Assembly (NCBI GenBank): GCA_964439135.1
Contig: CAYTNN010000176.1
Coordinates: 1-9,494 of the forward strand
Reading direction: 5' to 3'
Origin: JAFGPJ01 sp964439135
GTDB lineage: Bacteria; Planctomycetota; Phycisphaerae; Sedimentisphaerales; Anaerobacaceae
DNA length: 9,494 bases
In this document: positions 1-6,616 of the stretch, in pieces
Layout of the letters: each line of letters starts with the position of its first letter
Numbering within the stretch: the first letter of the stretch is position 1
Position numbers and translations under genes: made by a program
Notes under the pieces: generated by a model
What the model was told of the DNA's origin: nothing
Seen by the model: the letters and a program-made list of their open reading frames with translations, nothing else
Database searches by the model: none

Positions 1-521
1 CTGTCCTGCATGCCGGCGGCGGTCCCGTCCACCCAGACTTTTGTCTCCCAGTGACATCGTTCCAGCAGCAGGACGATTCTTTTGCCGCTCCAGCTTTTCG
101 GGATTTCGATCTGCTTCTGGTACCAGGCGGGCCCGACGTAATGTTTCACCGGTGTCAGCCAGAATGGAATCTTTATGTTACCGGGTTGCCTGTACTTTTC
201 GTATTTGTCCTCGGTGAACCATGACTTGTCGACAATCTGGCCGGTCCACTTCGTATCGACGGACGGTTCGTCGCCGTAGCCGTTCTCGGTGGTCGAGCCG
301 GGCAGTTTTATGCTGTCGGGCAGTTTGCCGGCGTACCATTTTTCCTGCTGTCCGGCGTCCTTCGGATCGAGTTTGAAGGACCATTGGCCCGCGAGGGAGA
401 TTGTGGCCGCTTTTTTGCTGAGCCCTGCGGTCGTGGCAACTTTTGAATCAGTTGCCTGGCGGCAGCAGGCACACATTGCTATCGCACAAACCGCTGCTAT
501 TGTCACTATTGATCGAATCAT
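1..521 (-). CDS. Exported glycoside hydrolase family 2-like protein, N-terminal part (runs off window)
   Basis: This is the first 173 codons of a gene that continues beyond base 1. The N-terminus (MIRSIVTIAAVCAIAMCACC) is a hydrophobic signal sequence; the cysteines at its end could be a non-canonical lipobox. From about residue 35 the protein resembles the jelly-roll sugar-binding domain of family 2 hydrolases: GQWSFKLDP, then LPGSTTENGYGD, then GPAWYQKQIEIPKSW and ERCHWETKVWVDG. The last two match the strand pattern in which family 2 enzymes place a tryptophan before the 'W-V-N/D-G' turn. The catalytic barrel is outside the window, so the substrate is unknown; beta-galactosidase, glucuronidase or a non-catalytic relative are all possible. 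It lies 54 bases after the beta-galactosidase stop on the same strand, so the two are probably one operon. The start is uncertain: ATG at 521 has AAGGA only 4 bases upstream, while an in-frame TTG at 533 has GGAGGT at an ideal 8 bases. Confidence 0.75.
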   Translation of the reverse strand, partial: MIRSIVTIAAVCAIAMCACCRQATDSKVATTAGLSKKAATISLAGQWSFKLDPKDAGQQEKWYAGKLPDSIKLPGSTTENGYGDEPSVDTKWTGQIVDKSWFTEDKYEKYRQPGNIKIPFWLTPVKHYVGPAWYQKQIEIPKSWSGKRIVLLLERCHWETKVWVDGTAAGMQD

Positions 522-558
522 TTGGTCCTTCAATTTCGGTTACCTCCGTGAGCGAAAT

Positions 559-575
559 GGTGTGCGGTGCACACC
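559..575 (-). other. Intercistronic stem-loop after the beta-galactosidase stop
   Basis: GGTGTGC-GGT-GCACACC is a perfect 7-bp stem with a 3-base loop, directly abutting the TAG stop (576-578) of the upstream gene. No T-run follows on the minus strand, so it does not look like a rho-independent terminator. A role in mRNA stability or in tuning expression of the second glycosidase is inference. Confidence 0.5.
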
Positions 576-3500
576 CTACGGTATATTTACGTTCATGCGT
601 GCGACGGAATTTATATCGCCCATATCCGGCGTGTACGGCCGCAGCCGGAACTTGTAGCTGTAAGCTTTCGCCGGGAGTGTGTACTCAGGATGCGTTCTGG
701 CGCCCCAGCTATCGTCGCCGCCAACGCCCATCTGCTTATAGTCGAGGTTGACGGTTATGGTTTCTCTTCGCGCCAGCTCGTTTATGTGAGTGGCCTTTTC
801 CAGATCGTCCATTGTAAACGGCCAGGCACTCGCGCTCAGCAGCGGCATACCGACAGCCAATAAACCGGCACCGTCTTTGTTGGTCAACGCCAGCCAGCGG
901 ACATCCGTTTTGTTGCCGGTTTCCTGCGGGCGAACGTACGGGTGGAAATTCTCTTCGACCGGCCCGGAATAAAGACCTACGGCCGAGCCGGTTTTGCGGT
1001 CCCAGTAGCTCTCGTTCGGACCACGGCCAAACCAGCTCATCGTACTGAACTCGCCGGGTATCGCCATCTGCATTCCGAAACGCGGCAGATCACGTGTACG
1101 CTCAGAACCCGGTTCGATACTGCCGGCGACGATTATTTCTCCGCTGCCGAAGACGGTGTAAGTGGATGTATATTTCCAGTTGTCTCCGACTGGAAGCGCG
1201 GCTTCGGCAGTGACGCGCACGACCTGCGGCGAGACCTGCTCCGATGTCACCTTGCCGATTTTTCTCTCCTGTCCGGCCCGGCGCCAGATTCCCTGGCGCT
1301 GAGGCATCCTGTTGCCGTTGTCGTTATCTATCGGCGCCCGCCAGAAATTGGGAACCAGCGGCTCGGAGATTAATTCCTTGCCGTGGAACTTCAGCGACTC
1401 GATCGCTCCGCTTGATTTGCCGACGACGAGCTCAAAATCCTTGCCCGTAATCTTCAGGGCTTTGTCCGAGTCCTGCTGTTTCAACGATGGCATAGCGGCA
1501 ATATCAGCCGAAGGTGCCTGCGGAGTATCAAACGGAATCTCGAATTGATCCCATGCTACTACGTGTCCTTGTGCGGCCCAGGATGCATCATCGGCCAGGG
1601 CAAAGCTGACCTTCAGCAAGTATTCGGCGCCGGGTTTCAGGTCCGGCTTTTCGAACGGGATATTGATTTGTTTATCCTCGCCGGGAGCCAGGGATAGTTT
1701 TGGCAATTTTCCTTTCTGGATAGTTTTTCCGTCCTCTGTCAATTCCCATAAGATGTTTACGAAGCTGAGATCGACAAAATCGTATTCGTTGCGAATACGA
1801 ACAGTTCCCGCCGGAAGCTCGACGGGAGTAACGCTGATACGCTGGTAAACCTTCTTGACCTCATAGAGGGAAGGATTGGGTCTTCGGTCCGGCTGGACCA
1901 GGCCGTTGCAGCAGAAATTGCCGTCGTTGGGATTGTCGCCGTAATCGCCGCCGTAGGCCCAGAATTCCTTACCGGCATCGTCGGTTTTGCGCAGGCCCTG
2001 GTCGGCCCAGTCCCAGATAAATCCGCCGATCAGACGCTTGTGCGAGCGGATGGCGTCCCAGTATTCCTTCAGGTTGCCGACGGAGTTACCCATAGCGTGT
2101 GCGTACTCGCAAAGGACCATGGGGCGATTGTCATCCGGGTCGGTCGCGAGGCGGATGATCTGGGGAATCCGTGAGTACATTCGGCTTATCATATCGACAT
2201 AGTCGGGATCGTGGGGTCTGGCCGCCGCCCCTTCGTAATGCACGGGACGTGTCGAGTCGTAGTCGTGTATCCATGCGGCCATGGATGAATGGTTTGGGCC
2301 GCAGCCGCTTTCGTTGCCCAGTGACCAGAATATTACGGATGGGTGATTTTTGTCCCGCTCGACCATCCGGATTGCGCGTTCCATGAATGAGGTGTTCCAT
2401 GCCGGGACGTTCGAGAAGTAGCCGCCCACGCCGTGTGTTTCGAGATTGGCTTCGTCAATCAGATAGATGCCGTACTTGTCGCACAGATCGTACCATGCGG
2501 GGTCGTCGGGATAATGAGACGTGCGGACGGCATTGAGGTTGTGAGTTTTGAGCAGCTTGATATCCTGAAGCATCCGGCTGACGGGGATAGCGCGGCCGTG
2601 GTCGGGATCGTGCTCGTGCCGGTTGACGCCGAAGAGCTTGATGGATCTGCCGTTCACGAAAAGCTGGCCGTCCTTGATTTCGACCTCACGGAAGCCGACC
2701 CGGCAACTTTCGATTTCGACAACTTTGCCGTCGGAATCCTTGAGTGTTATTATAAGGGTATATAGATAAGGCGTTTCTGCGGACCACTTGCGCGGATTCT
2801 TGATTGTCGTCTGGAGCAGGCCGAACGGCACGTTTCCTCTTTGCGGGTATCTCTCGCTGATTATGGAAGATGCACTTCTGGACAGAGCTTCGGACAGGAC
2901 CGGCTCATTTTCGGCGTCATAAAGCTGGGCTTCAACGTTCCATCCCTTTAGGTCCTGGTTGATATTATTGGTGATTCTTGGTCGGACCATGAGAGTTGCG
3001 TCGGTGTAATTATCGTCGAGGTCGGTGCGAACGGCGAAGTCGCGGATGTGGATCTGCGGTGTCGAGAACAGGTAAACGTTTCGATAGATGCCGGACAGCC
3101 GCCACATGTCCTGGTCTTCGAGGTAGCTGGCGTCGGACCAGCGATAGACTTCGACGGCGAGGGTATTCTTGCCGGCCTTGATGTATTTGGTGACGTTAAA
3201 TTCGGCGGGCAACATGCTGTCCTGGCTGTAACCGACGCTTTGGCCGTTGACCCAGAAGTACGAGGCACTTTTGATGCCGTCAAAGTGGAGAAAAACCTGG
3301 CGGTCCTTCCACGTCCCGGGAATCTCGAATTCTGTTCGATAAGAACCGACCGGATTATAATCATGGGGGATATAAGGAGGATTCACTTCGAAGGGATACC
3401 TCATGTTAAGATATATCGGCCGGCCGTACCCGTGCATCTGCCAGTTGGAAGGAACCGGAATCTCGTCCCATTTGCTCACGTCATAGCGGGGCCTGAAGAA

Positions 3501-3803
3501 ATCAACCGGCCGATCCGAAGGCTTGCTGACCCAGTTGAATTTCCACTTGCCGTTGAGTGACTTGTAGAATTCCGAGTCTTGACGCTCGCATTGGAGCGCT
3601 GCCCTGGTGTCCGGGTAGGGCACTAATGTGCAATGTCCCGGCTCTTTGTTCCGGCCGACTACCTGCGGATTCTCCCAGTCGGGAGCTTCTGCAGAAGTAT
3701 TGCCGGATACCGGCTCAGGCTGTCCATAGGCTGCGGGCAGCAGGACAATCAATACGGCAATCGCACCGAGCACTTGAAATAATACACACTTTGAATTTCG
3801 CAT
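576..3803 (-). CDS. lacZ: Exported beta-galactosidase, GH2 LacZ type
   Basis: This gene encodes a 1075-residue retaining beta-galactosidase that hydrolyses terminal beta-D-galactosides. The ATG at 3803 is chosen because GGAG lies 8 bases upstream; the ATG at 3827 lies above that site. Unlike cytosolic E. coli LacZ it has a signal peptide (MRNSKCVLFQV, hydrophobic core, probable cut after PAAYG near residue 27), so it should act outside the cytoplasm. Domains in order: sugar-binding domain about 55-255 (GYSQDSMLPAEF, EDQDMWRLSGIYRNV), Ig-like domain about 255-375, TIM barrel about 380-650, a linker beta domain, and the small-chain C-terminal domain about 790-1055 (NFWRAPIDNDNG, WFGRGPNESYWDR, DYKQMGVGGDDSWG). 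The acid/base glutamate is E498 in WSLGNESG and the nucleophile is E566 in LCEYAHAMGNS. Metal ligands E455 and H457 sit in NLETHG. All E. coli-type active-site motifs are intact. No convincing promoter of its own is visible; the truncated SDR ends 43 bases upstream. Confidence 0.96.
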   Translation of the reverse strand: MRNSKCVLFQVLGAIAVLIVLLPAAYGQPEPVSGNTSAEAPDWENPQVVGRNKEPGHCTLVPYPDTRAALQCERQDSEFYKSLNGKWKFNWVSKPSDRPVDFFRPRYDVSKWDEIPVPSNWQMHGYGRPIYLNMRYPFEVNPPYIPHDYNPVGSYRTEFEIPGTWKDRQVFLHFDGIKSASYFWVNGQSVGYSQDSMLPAEFNVTKYIKAGKNTLAVEVYRWSDASYLEDQDMWRLSGIYRNVYLFSTPQIHIRDFAVRTDLDDNYTDATLMVRPRITNNINQDLKGWNVEAQLYDAENEPVLSEALSRSASSIISERYPQRGNVPFGLLQTTIKNPRKWSAETPYLYTLIITLKDSDGKVVEIESCRVGFREVEIKDGQLFVNGRSIKLFGVNRHEHDPDHGRAIPVSRMLQDIKLLKTHNLNAVRTSHYPDDPAWYDLCDKYGIYLIDEANLETHGVGGYFSNVPAWNTSFMERAIRMVERDKNHPSVIFWSLGNESGCGPNHSSMAAWIHDYDSTRPVHYEGAAARPHDPDYVDMISRMYSRIPQIIRLATDPDDNRPMVLCEYAHAMGNSVGNLKEYWDAIRSHKRLIGGFIWDWADQGLRKTDDAGKEFWAYGGDYGDNPNDGNFCCNGLVQPDRRPNPSLYEVKKVYQRISVTPVELPAGTVRIRNEYDFVDLSFVNILWELTEDGKTIQKGKLPKLSLAPGEDKQINIPFEKPDLKPGAEYLLKVSFALADDASWAAQGHVVAWDQFEIPFDTPQAPSADIAAMPSLKQQDSDKALKITGKDFELVVGKSSGAIESLKFHGKELISEPLVPNFWRAPIDNDNGNRMPQRQGIWRRAGQERKIGKVTSEQVSPQVVRVTAEAALPVGDNWKYTSTYTVFGSGEIIVAGSIEPGSERTRDLPRFGMQMAIPGEFSTMSWFGRGPNESYWDRKTGSAVGLYSGPVEENFHPYVRPQETGNKTDVRWLALTNKDGAGLLAVGMPLLSASAWPFTMDDLEKATHINELARRETITVNLDYKQMGVGGDDSWGARTHPEYTLPAKAYSYKFRLRPYTPDMGDINSVARMNVNIP

Positions 3804-3846
3804 CTTTTTTTCTCCTTCAAGTCGCATCTAAGGTTTCTCTTGTGTT

Positions 3847-4296
3847 TTACGCTCTCATATACAAGCCGCCATTGACGGCGATATATTCACCGGTGATAAA
3901 GCTCGCCGCATGACTTGCCAAGAACAGTATCGCTTTCGCGACGTCCTCAGCGGTGCCGTTCCTGCCTAACGGAGTTTGCCCGGCCACTTCTTTTTTTCGC
4001 TGGGCCGTACTGAACTGCTCGTGGAAACGTGTTTCAATAAAGCCGGACAGGACGCTGTTGACTCGAATTCCATATTTTGCAAATTCTTTCGCCATGGATA
4101 TCGTCTCGGTGGCGACGGCAGCTTTTGCGCCGGAGTACATGCCGGAGCCGTCTGCCCTGCCGTTGTGGCCGGCAACTGAGCCGATATTGACGATATTTCC
4201 CTTGCTGTGCTTAAGATACGGCAGGGTGGCCCTGGTTACCAGGAAGATGCTGCGGACGTTGGTAGCATATATATCTTCGTGATAATCTGCCCTTTC
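3847..4296 (-). pseudogene. 5'-truncated short-chain dehydrogenase/reductase (FabG-like C-terminal half)
   Basis: The reading frame encodes the C-terminal part of a classical SDR. It has the N-V pair of the NNAG-following helix (YATNVRSIF), the catalytic serine in IVNIGSVAG, the Y-x-x-x-K motif in MYSGAK, GIRVNSVLSGFIETRF, and the usual ending FLASHAASFITGEYIAVNGGLYM. The N-terminal half of about 95 residues, including the TGxxxGxG NAD(P)-binding loop and NNAG, is missing. Homology begins with ERADY immediately at the trxA stop codon. The frame is open upstream only to an in-frame TGA at 4339-4341, and no ATG, GTG or TTG occurs before the internal ATG at 4140, inside the catalytic region. A product made from there (97 aa) could not bind cofactor as a normal SDR does. 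I therefore call it a remnant left by deletion or rearrangement, or an assembly join. It ends 43 bases before the beta-galactosidase. Confidence 0.8.
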
Positions 4297-4621
4297 AAAG
4301 TAACTCGTCGATTGCTTCGGCGAGGTCCTTTTTGCTGGTCAAACCCACCCATTTTTTCTGAACCTGTCCATCCTTAAACAGGATAATCGTCGGTATTGCA
4401 CTTATACCGAACTCCATAGCACTATCACGAGCTTCATCGGTATCAAGCCTGCAGATTTTGGCCTTGTCCGCGTATTCGTCGGCAAGTTCCTTGATGATAG
4501 GAGCTATCATCCTGCAGGGTCCGCACCAGGGCGCCCAGAAATCAACGAGTACCGGAACATCGGAATTATGAACAGTGTTATCAAAAGTAGCATCTGTCAG
4601 CTCAATTTCACTACCAGCCAT
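4295..4621 (-). CDS. trxA: Thioredoxin
   Basis: This is a 108-residue cytosolic thioredoxin, the normal length for the family. It reduces protein disulfides and is recharged by thioredoxin reductase, encoded just upstream. The redox motif is WCGPC at residues 32-36, preceded by LVDFWAP. The conserved cis-proline is P77 in ISAIPT, and the family motif LFKDGQVQKKWVG follows. The C-terminus (KDLAEAIDELL) is complete. The ATG at 4621 has AAGGA 7 bases upstream. It has its own consensus promoter in the 159-base gap after trxB, so it can be transcribed both with trxB and alone. The TGA stop is part of a CTT-TGA sequence and lies exactly where homology to the truncated SDR begins, with no terminator in between, so transcription may run on into the SDR remnant and beta-galactosidase. 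Confidence 0.97.
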   Translation of the reverse strand: MAGSEIELTDATFDNTVHNSDVPVLVDFWAPWCGPCRMIAPIIKELADEYADKAKICRLDTDEARDSAMEFGISAIPTIILFKDGQVQKKWVGLTSKKDLAEAIDELL

Positions 4622-4661
4622 TATTTTGTCCTTTCAACCAAGATTTCGCAGCGAATCACCG

Positions 4662-4679
4662 CCCGGCTGTCATGCCGGG
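4662..4679 (-). other. Stem-loop in the trxA leader
   Basis: CCCGGC-TGTCAT-GCCGGG forms a 6-bp GC stem with a 6-base loop. It sits between the predicted trxA start site (near 4686) and the trxA ATG at 4621, so it would be in the 5' leader. No T-run follows on the minus strand, which argues against a terminator. Its role is unknown. Confidence 0.45.
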
Positions 4680-4692
4680 TTATCCGGCCGTT

Positions 4693-4721
4693 ATAATACC
4701 CGGTTTAATCAGCCTCGTCAA
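4693..4721 (-). promoter_or_regulatory. Sigma-70-type promoter for trxA
   Basis: Read on the minus strand, TTGACG (4721-4716) is separated by exactly 17 bases from TATTAT (4698-4693); each hexamer matches consensus at 5 of 6. The predicted start is near 4686, giving a leader of about 65 bases. It lies in the trxB-trxA gap and points at trxA. This is a sequence match only. Confidence 0.65.
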
Positions 4722-4780
4722 CCAGGAAGCTGAAAACCGAAAAATTGTTGTTCGAATTTCCGGGTCTTCTTTTCGGATTT

Positions 4781-5770
4781 TTACCATCCGCCCGGTAGAA
4801 GTATATCGGTGACCGGCTCGTTCCACCAATTCGGGTCCCGGAAGTACTGCTTGAGCATCATGGCAGCGACGACGCCGTCGCCGACGGCCGTGGCAAGCTG
4901 CATGGCCGCTCCGATTCTGCAATCGCCCGCTACAAACACGCCGGGAACGCTTGTGCGAAGATACGCGCAGTCGCACTTGATGAATTCTTTGTCGGTCAGT
5001 TCCACAAAACCTTTCAGAAATCCGGTGTTCGGCTCCATGCCGACGAATACGAACACGCCGTCGCAGGCATAATCTTCTTCTTTGTTGCTTTTGACATTTT
5101 TCAGCTTGACCGATTGGACTTTGCCCTGCCCTCCGATGGCGGTGGGAATGGTGCTGTACTTGATAATCAGATTCGAGTTCGGTTCGTTGGCCTTTGTCAC
5201 CAGTTCCTCGACGAGAATCTTCGAAGCTCGAAATTCATCCCTGCGGTGTATCATCGTGACCTTCGCGGCGAATTTTGCCAGGTGCAACGTTTCTTCGACT
5301 GCGGTATTTCCTCCCCCGACGGCGACAACGTGCTTTCCCTTGAAAAATGGCGCATCGCAGGTTCCGCAATAGCTGACGCCCGAACCGCGAAACTCGTCTT
5401 CGCCGGGGACACCGAGTTTGCGATAATCGCTGCCCGGCGTTAAAATGACGGTTCTCGCGATGTATTTATCCTTGTCGCAATGGACGGCGATCTTTCCGTC
5501 TTTGAGTTTTTCCATGCTGGTTACCTCGCCGCCGGTCTTTATCTCGGCGCCGAAAGTCTGGGCCTGTTTTTGCATCTGTTCGATCAGGCCCGGCCCGTCG
5601 ATGCGCTCGATGCCGGGATAATTCTCTATCCGGTCCGTATTATTGATCTGTCCTCCCGGCATGAATTTCTCAAGAACCAGGGTCTTGAGCCTGTCGCGGG
5701 ATGTATAAAGAGCCGCCGCCAGCCCCGCCGGCCCGGCACCAACAATAATGCAATCGTAATTTTCTGGCAT
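4781..5770 (-). CDS. trxB: Thioredoxin reductase (NADPH)
   Basis: This 329-residue FAD flavoprotein transfers electrons from NADPH to thioredoxin (encoded by trxA downstream). The FAD-binding GAGPAG is at residues 11-16, followed by MPGGQINNTDRIENYPG. The redox-active cysteines are C135 and C138 in SYCGTCDAPFF (CGTC here; E. coli has CATC). The NADPH-binding glycine loop GGGNTAVEE starts at residue 152, and HRRDEFRA at 175-182 contains the arginines expected to contact the NADPH 2'-phosphate. The second FAD motif is VFVAGDCRIGAAMQLATAVGDG near 278-299. A short tail with NWWNEP and LLPGGW extends past the usual core. The ATG at 5770 has AAAGGA 8 bases upstream. One REP hairpin of the neighbouring RAYT unit lies within its upstream region, and I see no consensus promoter between the two. 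Confidence 0.97.
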   Translation of the reverse strand: MPENYDCIIVGAGPAGLAAALYTSRDRLKTLVLEKFMPGGQINNTDRIENYPGIERIDGPGLIEQMQKQAQTFGAEIKTGGEVTSMEKLKDGKIAVHCDKDKYIARTVILTPGSDYRKLGVPGEDEFRGSGVSYCGTCDAPFFKGKHVVAVGGGNTAVEETLHLAKFAAKVTMIHRRDEFRASKILVEELVTKANEPNSNLIIKYSTIPTAIGGQGKVQSVKLKNVKSNKEEDYACDGVFVFVGMEPNTGFLKGFVELTDKEFIKCDCAYLRTSVPGVFVAGDCRIGAAMQLATAVGDGVVAAMMLKQYFRDPNWWNEPVTDILLPGGW

Positions 5771-5812
5771 GGTAATTGTCCTTTATAAAGTTCTATTTAT
5801 CTAACGTTTAGA

Positions 5813-5839
5813 ACCCCCGGTGAAACCGGGGGCTAAATA
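5813..5839 (-). repeat. REP hairpin, trxB-side end of the RAYT unit
   Basis: CCCCCGGT-GAA-ACCGGGGG is an 8-bp GC stem with a 3-base loop. Read on the minus strand it is preceded by TATTTAG, and as a 27-base unit it matches the repeat at 6301-6327 with one mismatch (in the loop), in opposite orientation. It directly abuts the RAYT stop codon at 5840-5842. It may also act as a weak transcription barrier before trxB. Confidence 0.85.
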
Positions 5840-6289
5840 TTATTTGTTGTGGCCTTGAACGTATTTTATTCTTTGCTCCAGGGCTGTTCTGTCGAAACAA
5901 AACCTTTTGTCGTATCCCTTTGTCCAAAGCTTTCCGTTGTGGCCCGCTGCTTTCAAGGCAAGCCGGGCGGATTTTTTGTAATAAGCCGCGATTTTGCTGA
6001 TCGGCTGCCGGGTGTATTCGGCGACAATATGAACATGATTCGATTGGACGGACAACGCATAAATACGTTGATCCTGCGATTCCGCTTCCTCGTTAATGGC
6101 TTTTCGCACTACTTGCTGCTGTTTTCTCGATAGTTTAACCATATCCTGCGATTGTAATTTTATGTTTCTTTGCATCAGAGCCTTGTTTCCGTGGCAGGTT
6201 TGTCCATTTTTCACATATCCGCGTTCATCACCCTGCAGCCATGTGCCATAAGTCGTCCAGGTAATCATATATCCCAGCGTCTTTGCCAA
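5840..6289 (-). CDS. REP-associated tyrosine (Y1) transposase
   Basis: This gene encodes 149 residues with the Y1 HUH fold of the IS200-like/RAYT family, which nick single-stranded DNA at palindromic repeats through a 5'-phosphotyrosine. The HUH motif is H85-V-H87 in ALSVQSNHVHIVAEY. Candidate nucleophile tyrosines are Y103 and Y104 in KIAAYYKKSAR, one turn into the following helix. A family-type segment GKLWTKGYDKRFCFD starts at 119, and the protein ends RIKYVQGHNK. The N-terminal strand GYMITWTTYGTWLQGDERG is typical of one RAYT-like subgroup. The start is uncertain: TTG at 6289 has only a weak GGGG upstream, and the ATG at 6268 would begin at the first strand. It lies between inverted REP hairpins that are its likely DNA targets. 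The ORF appears intact. Host-domesticated function versus active transposition is unresolved. Confidence 0.88.
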   Translation of the reverse strand: MAKTLGYMITWTTYGTWLQGDERGYVKNGQTCHGNKALMQRNIKLQSQDMVKLSRKQQQVVRKAINEEAESQDQRIYALSVQSNHVHIVAEYTRQPISKIAAYYKKSARLALKAAGHNGKLWTKGYDKRFCFDRTALEQRIKYVQGHNK

Positions 6290-6300
6290 AAGGATACCCC

Positions 6301-6327
6301 TATTTAGCCCCCGGTTCCACCGGGGGT
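6301..6327 (+). repeat. REP hairpin, rmuC-side end of the RAYT unit
   Basis: CCCCCGGT-TCC-ACCGGGGG (8-bp stem, 3-base loop) follows TATTTAG on the plus strand. It pairs as an inverted copy with 5813-5839, 26 of 27 bases identical. The TTAG at the foot of the stem occupies the place of the GTAG tetranucleotide of enterobacterial REPs. Three bases separate it from the stop codon of the rmuC-like open fragment. Confidence 0.85.
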
Positions 6328-6335
6328 CTTATTCC

Positions 6336-6387
6336 TGTTCTTCCATTTTTTCCTGTATTTGGTCGAGATGTATTCCGAAGCGGTCGA
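6336..6387 (-). repeat. Direct repeat copy A: duplicated 3' end of rmuC
   Basis: This 52-base stretch matches 6981-7032 at 50 of 52 positions, in the same orientation, 645 bases apart. Read on the minus strand it encodes DRFGIHLDQIQEKMEEQ, then one more codon and TAA (6329-6331). The true RmuC C-terminus is DRFGMHLDQIQEKTEEQT. Similarity stops sharply on the antitoxin side, 8 bases after the antitoxin stop codon. There is no start codon or body, so it is a gene fragment. It is either the displaced original end of rmuC or an incoming copy. Confidence 0.92.
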
Positions 6388-6394
6388 GTGTTTT

Positions 6395-6616
6395 TTAAAC
6401 GGCGTAACTAAGGACTTCGAGTTCTGTGGTTCTGTCGATGTTACTCAAGATGTCATCAACCTTTTCCATAACCGCATCTTCAATCACATATTCGTTACAA
6501 TTCTGACATTGCAAAACAGGCAGGGCCTTGATGATAACAATGCAGTCATAGCTGACCTTAAATGGCAGATTGGTGACGAGCTTCTCTAAGCTTCCTCCGC
6601 AATTATGACAAATCAT
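6395..6616 (-). CDS. YgiT-type zinc-finger antitoxin
   Basis: This 73-residue protein carries two CxxC pairs, C3/C6 (MICHNCGG) and C37/C40 (LQCQNCNEYV). Their spacing is that of the YgiT-type zinc-finger domain, known as the N-terminal part of the MqsA antitoxin. The C-terminal part (MEKVDDILSNIDRTTELEVL) is a short acidic helix. The HTH domain that lets MqsA repress its own promoter is absent, as is common for the small YgiT proteins paired with DUF4258 toxins. The ATG at 6616 is chosen over an upstream ATG at 6649 because GAGGAG lies 6 bases before it and because it overlaps the toxin stop as ATGA, which implies translational coupling. It should bind and neutralise the toxin. The coding DNA is visibly AT-richer than rmuC and trxB. 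Confidence 0.85.
   Translation of the reverse strand: MICHNCGGSLEKLVTNLPFKVSYDCIVIIKALPVLQCQNCNEYVIEDAVMEKVDDILSNIDRTTELEVLSYAV

Larger units (their letters stand above)
5813..6327 (-). mobile_element. REP-RAYT-REP unit
   Basis: This 515-bp unit consists of a single-tyrosine HUH transposase gene between two 27-base palindromic repeats in inverted orientation. That is the arrangement known for REP-associated tyrosine transposases (RAYTs, TnpA-REP), which are related to IS200/IS605 transposases. There is almost no other DNA in it: one repeat abuts the stop codon and the other ends 11 bases from the proposed start. The outer flank at 6328 is three bases from the stop codon of an rmuC-derived repeat. 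Whether it moves as a unit, or whether the repeats were dispersed by the transposase, cannot be told from one copy. Confidence 0.8.

Noticed and set aside
289..3560. Many plus-strand and alternative-frame open frames of 60-170 codons opposite the beta-galactosidase
   Set aside because: They overlap a gene with complete family motifs, have no recognisable domains, and arise from antisense reading of GC-rich codons.
3803..3827. Earlier ATG for the beta-galactosidase at 3827
   Set aside because: It precedes the ribosome-binding site for the ATG at 3803 and would put charged residues ahead of a normal signal peptide.
4680..4976. Minus-strand open frame of 98 codons across the end of trxB
   Set aside because: It is an out-of-frame reading of trxB codons that continues into the intergenic promoter region.
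5771..5812. Possible promoter for trxB between the REP hairpin and its start
   Set aside because: AT-rich hexamers such as TTTATA occur, but no -35 at suitable spacing stands out, so none is annotated.
5813..5839. REP hairpin as a rho-independent terminator
   Set aside because: Only TTCT follows the stem on the minus strand, and its inverted partner at 6301-6327 shows it belongs to the RAYT unit.
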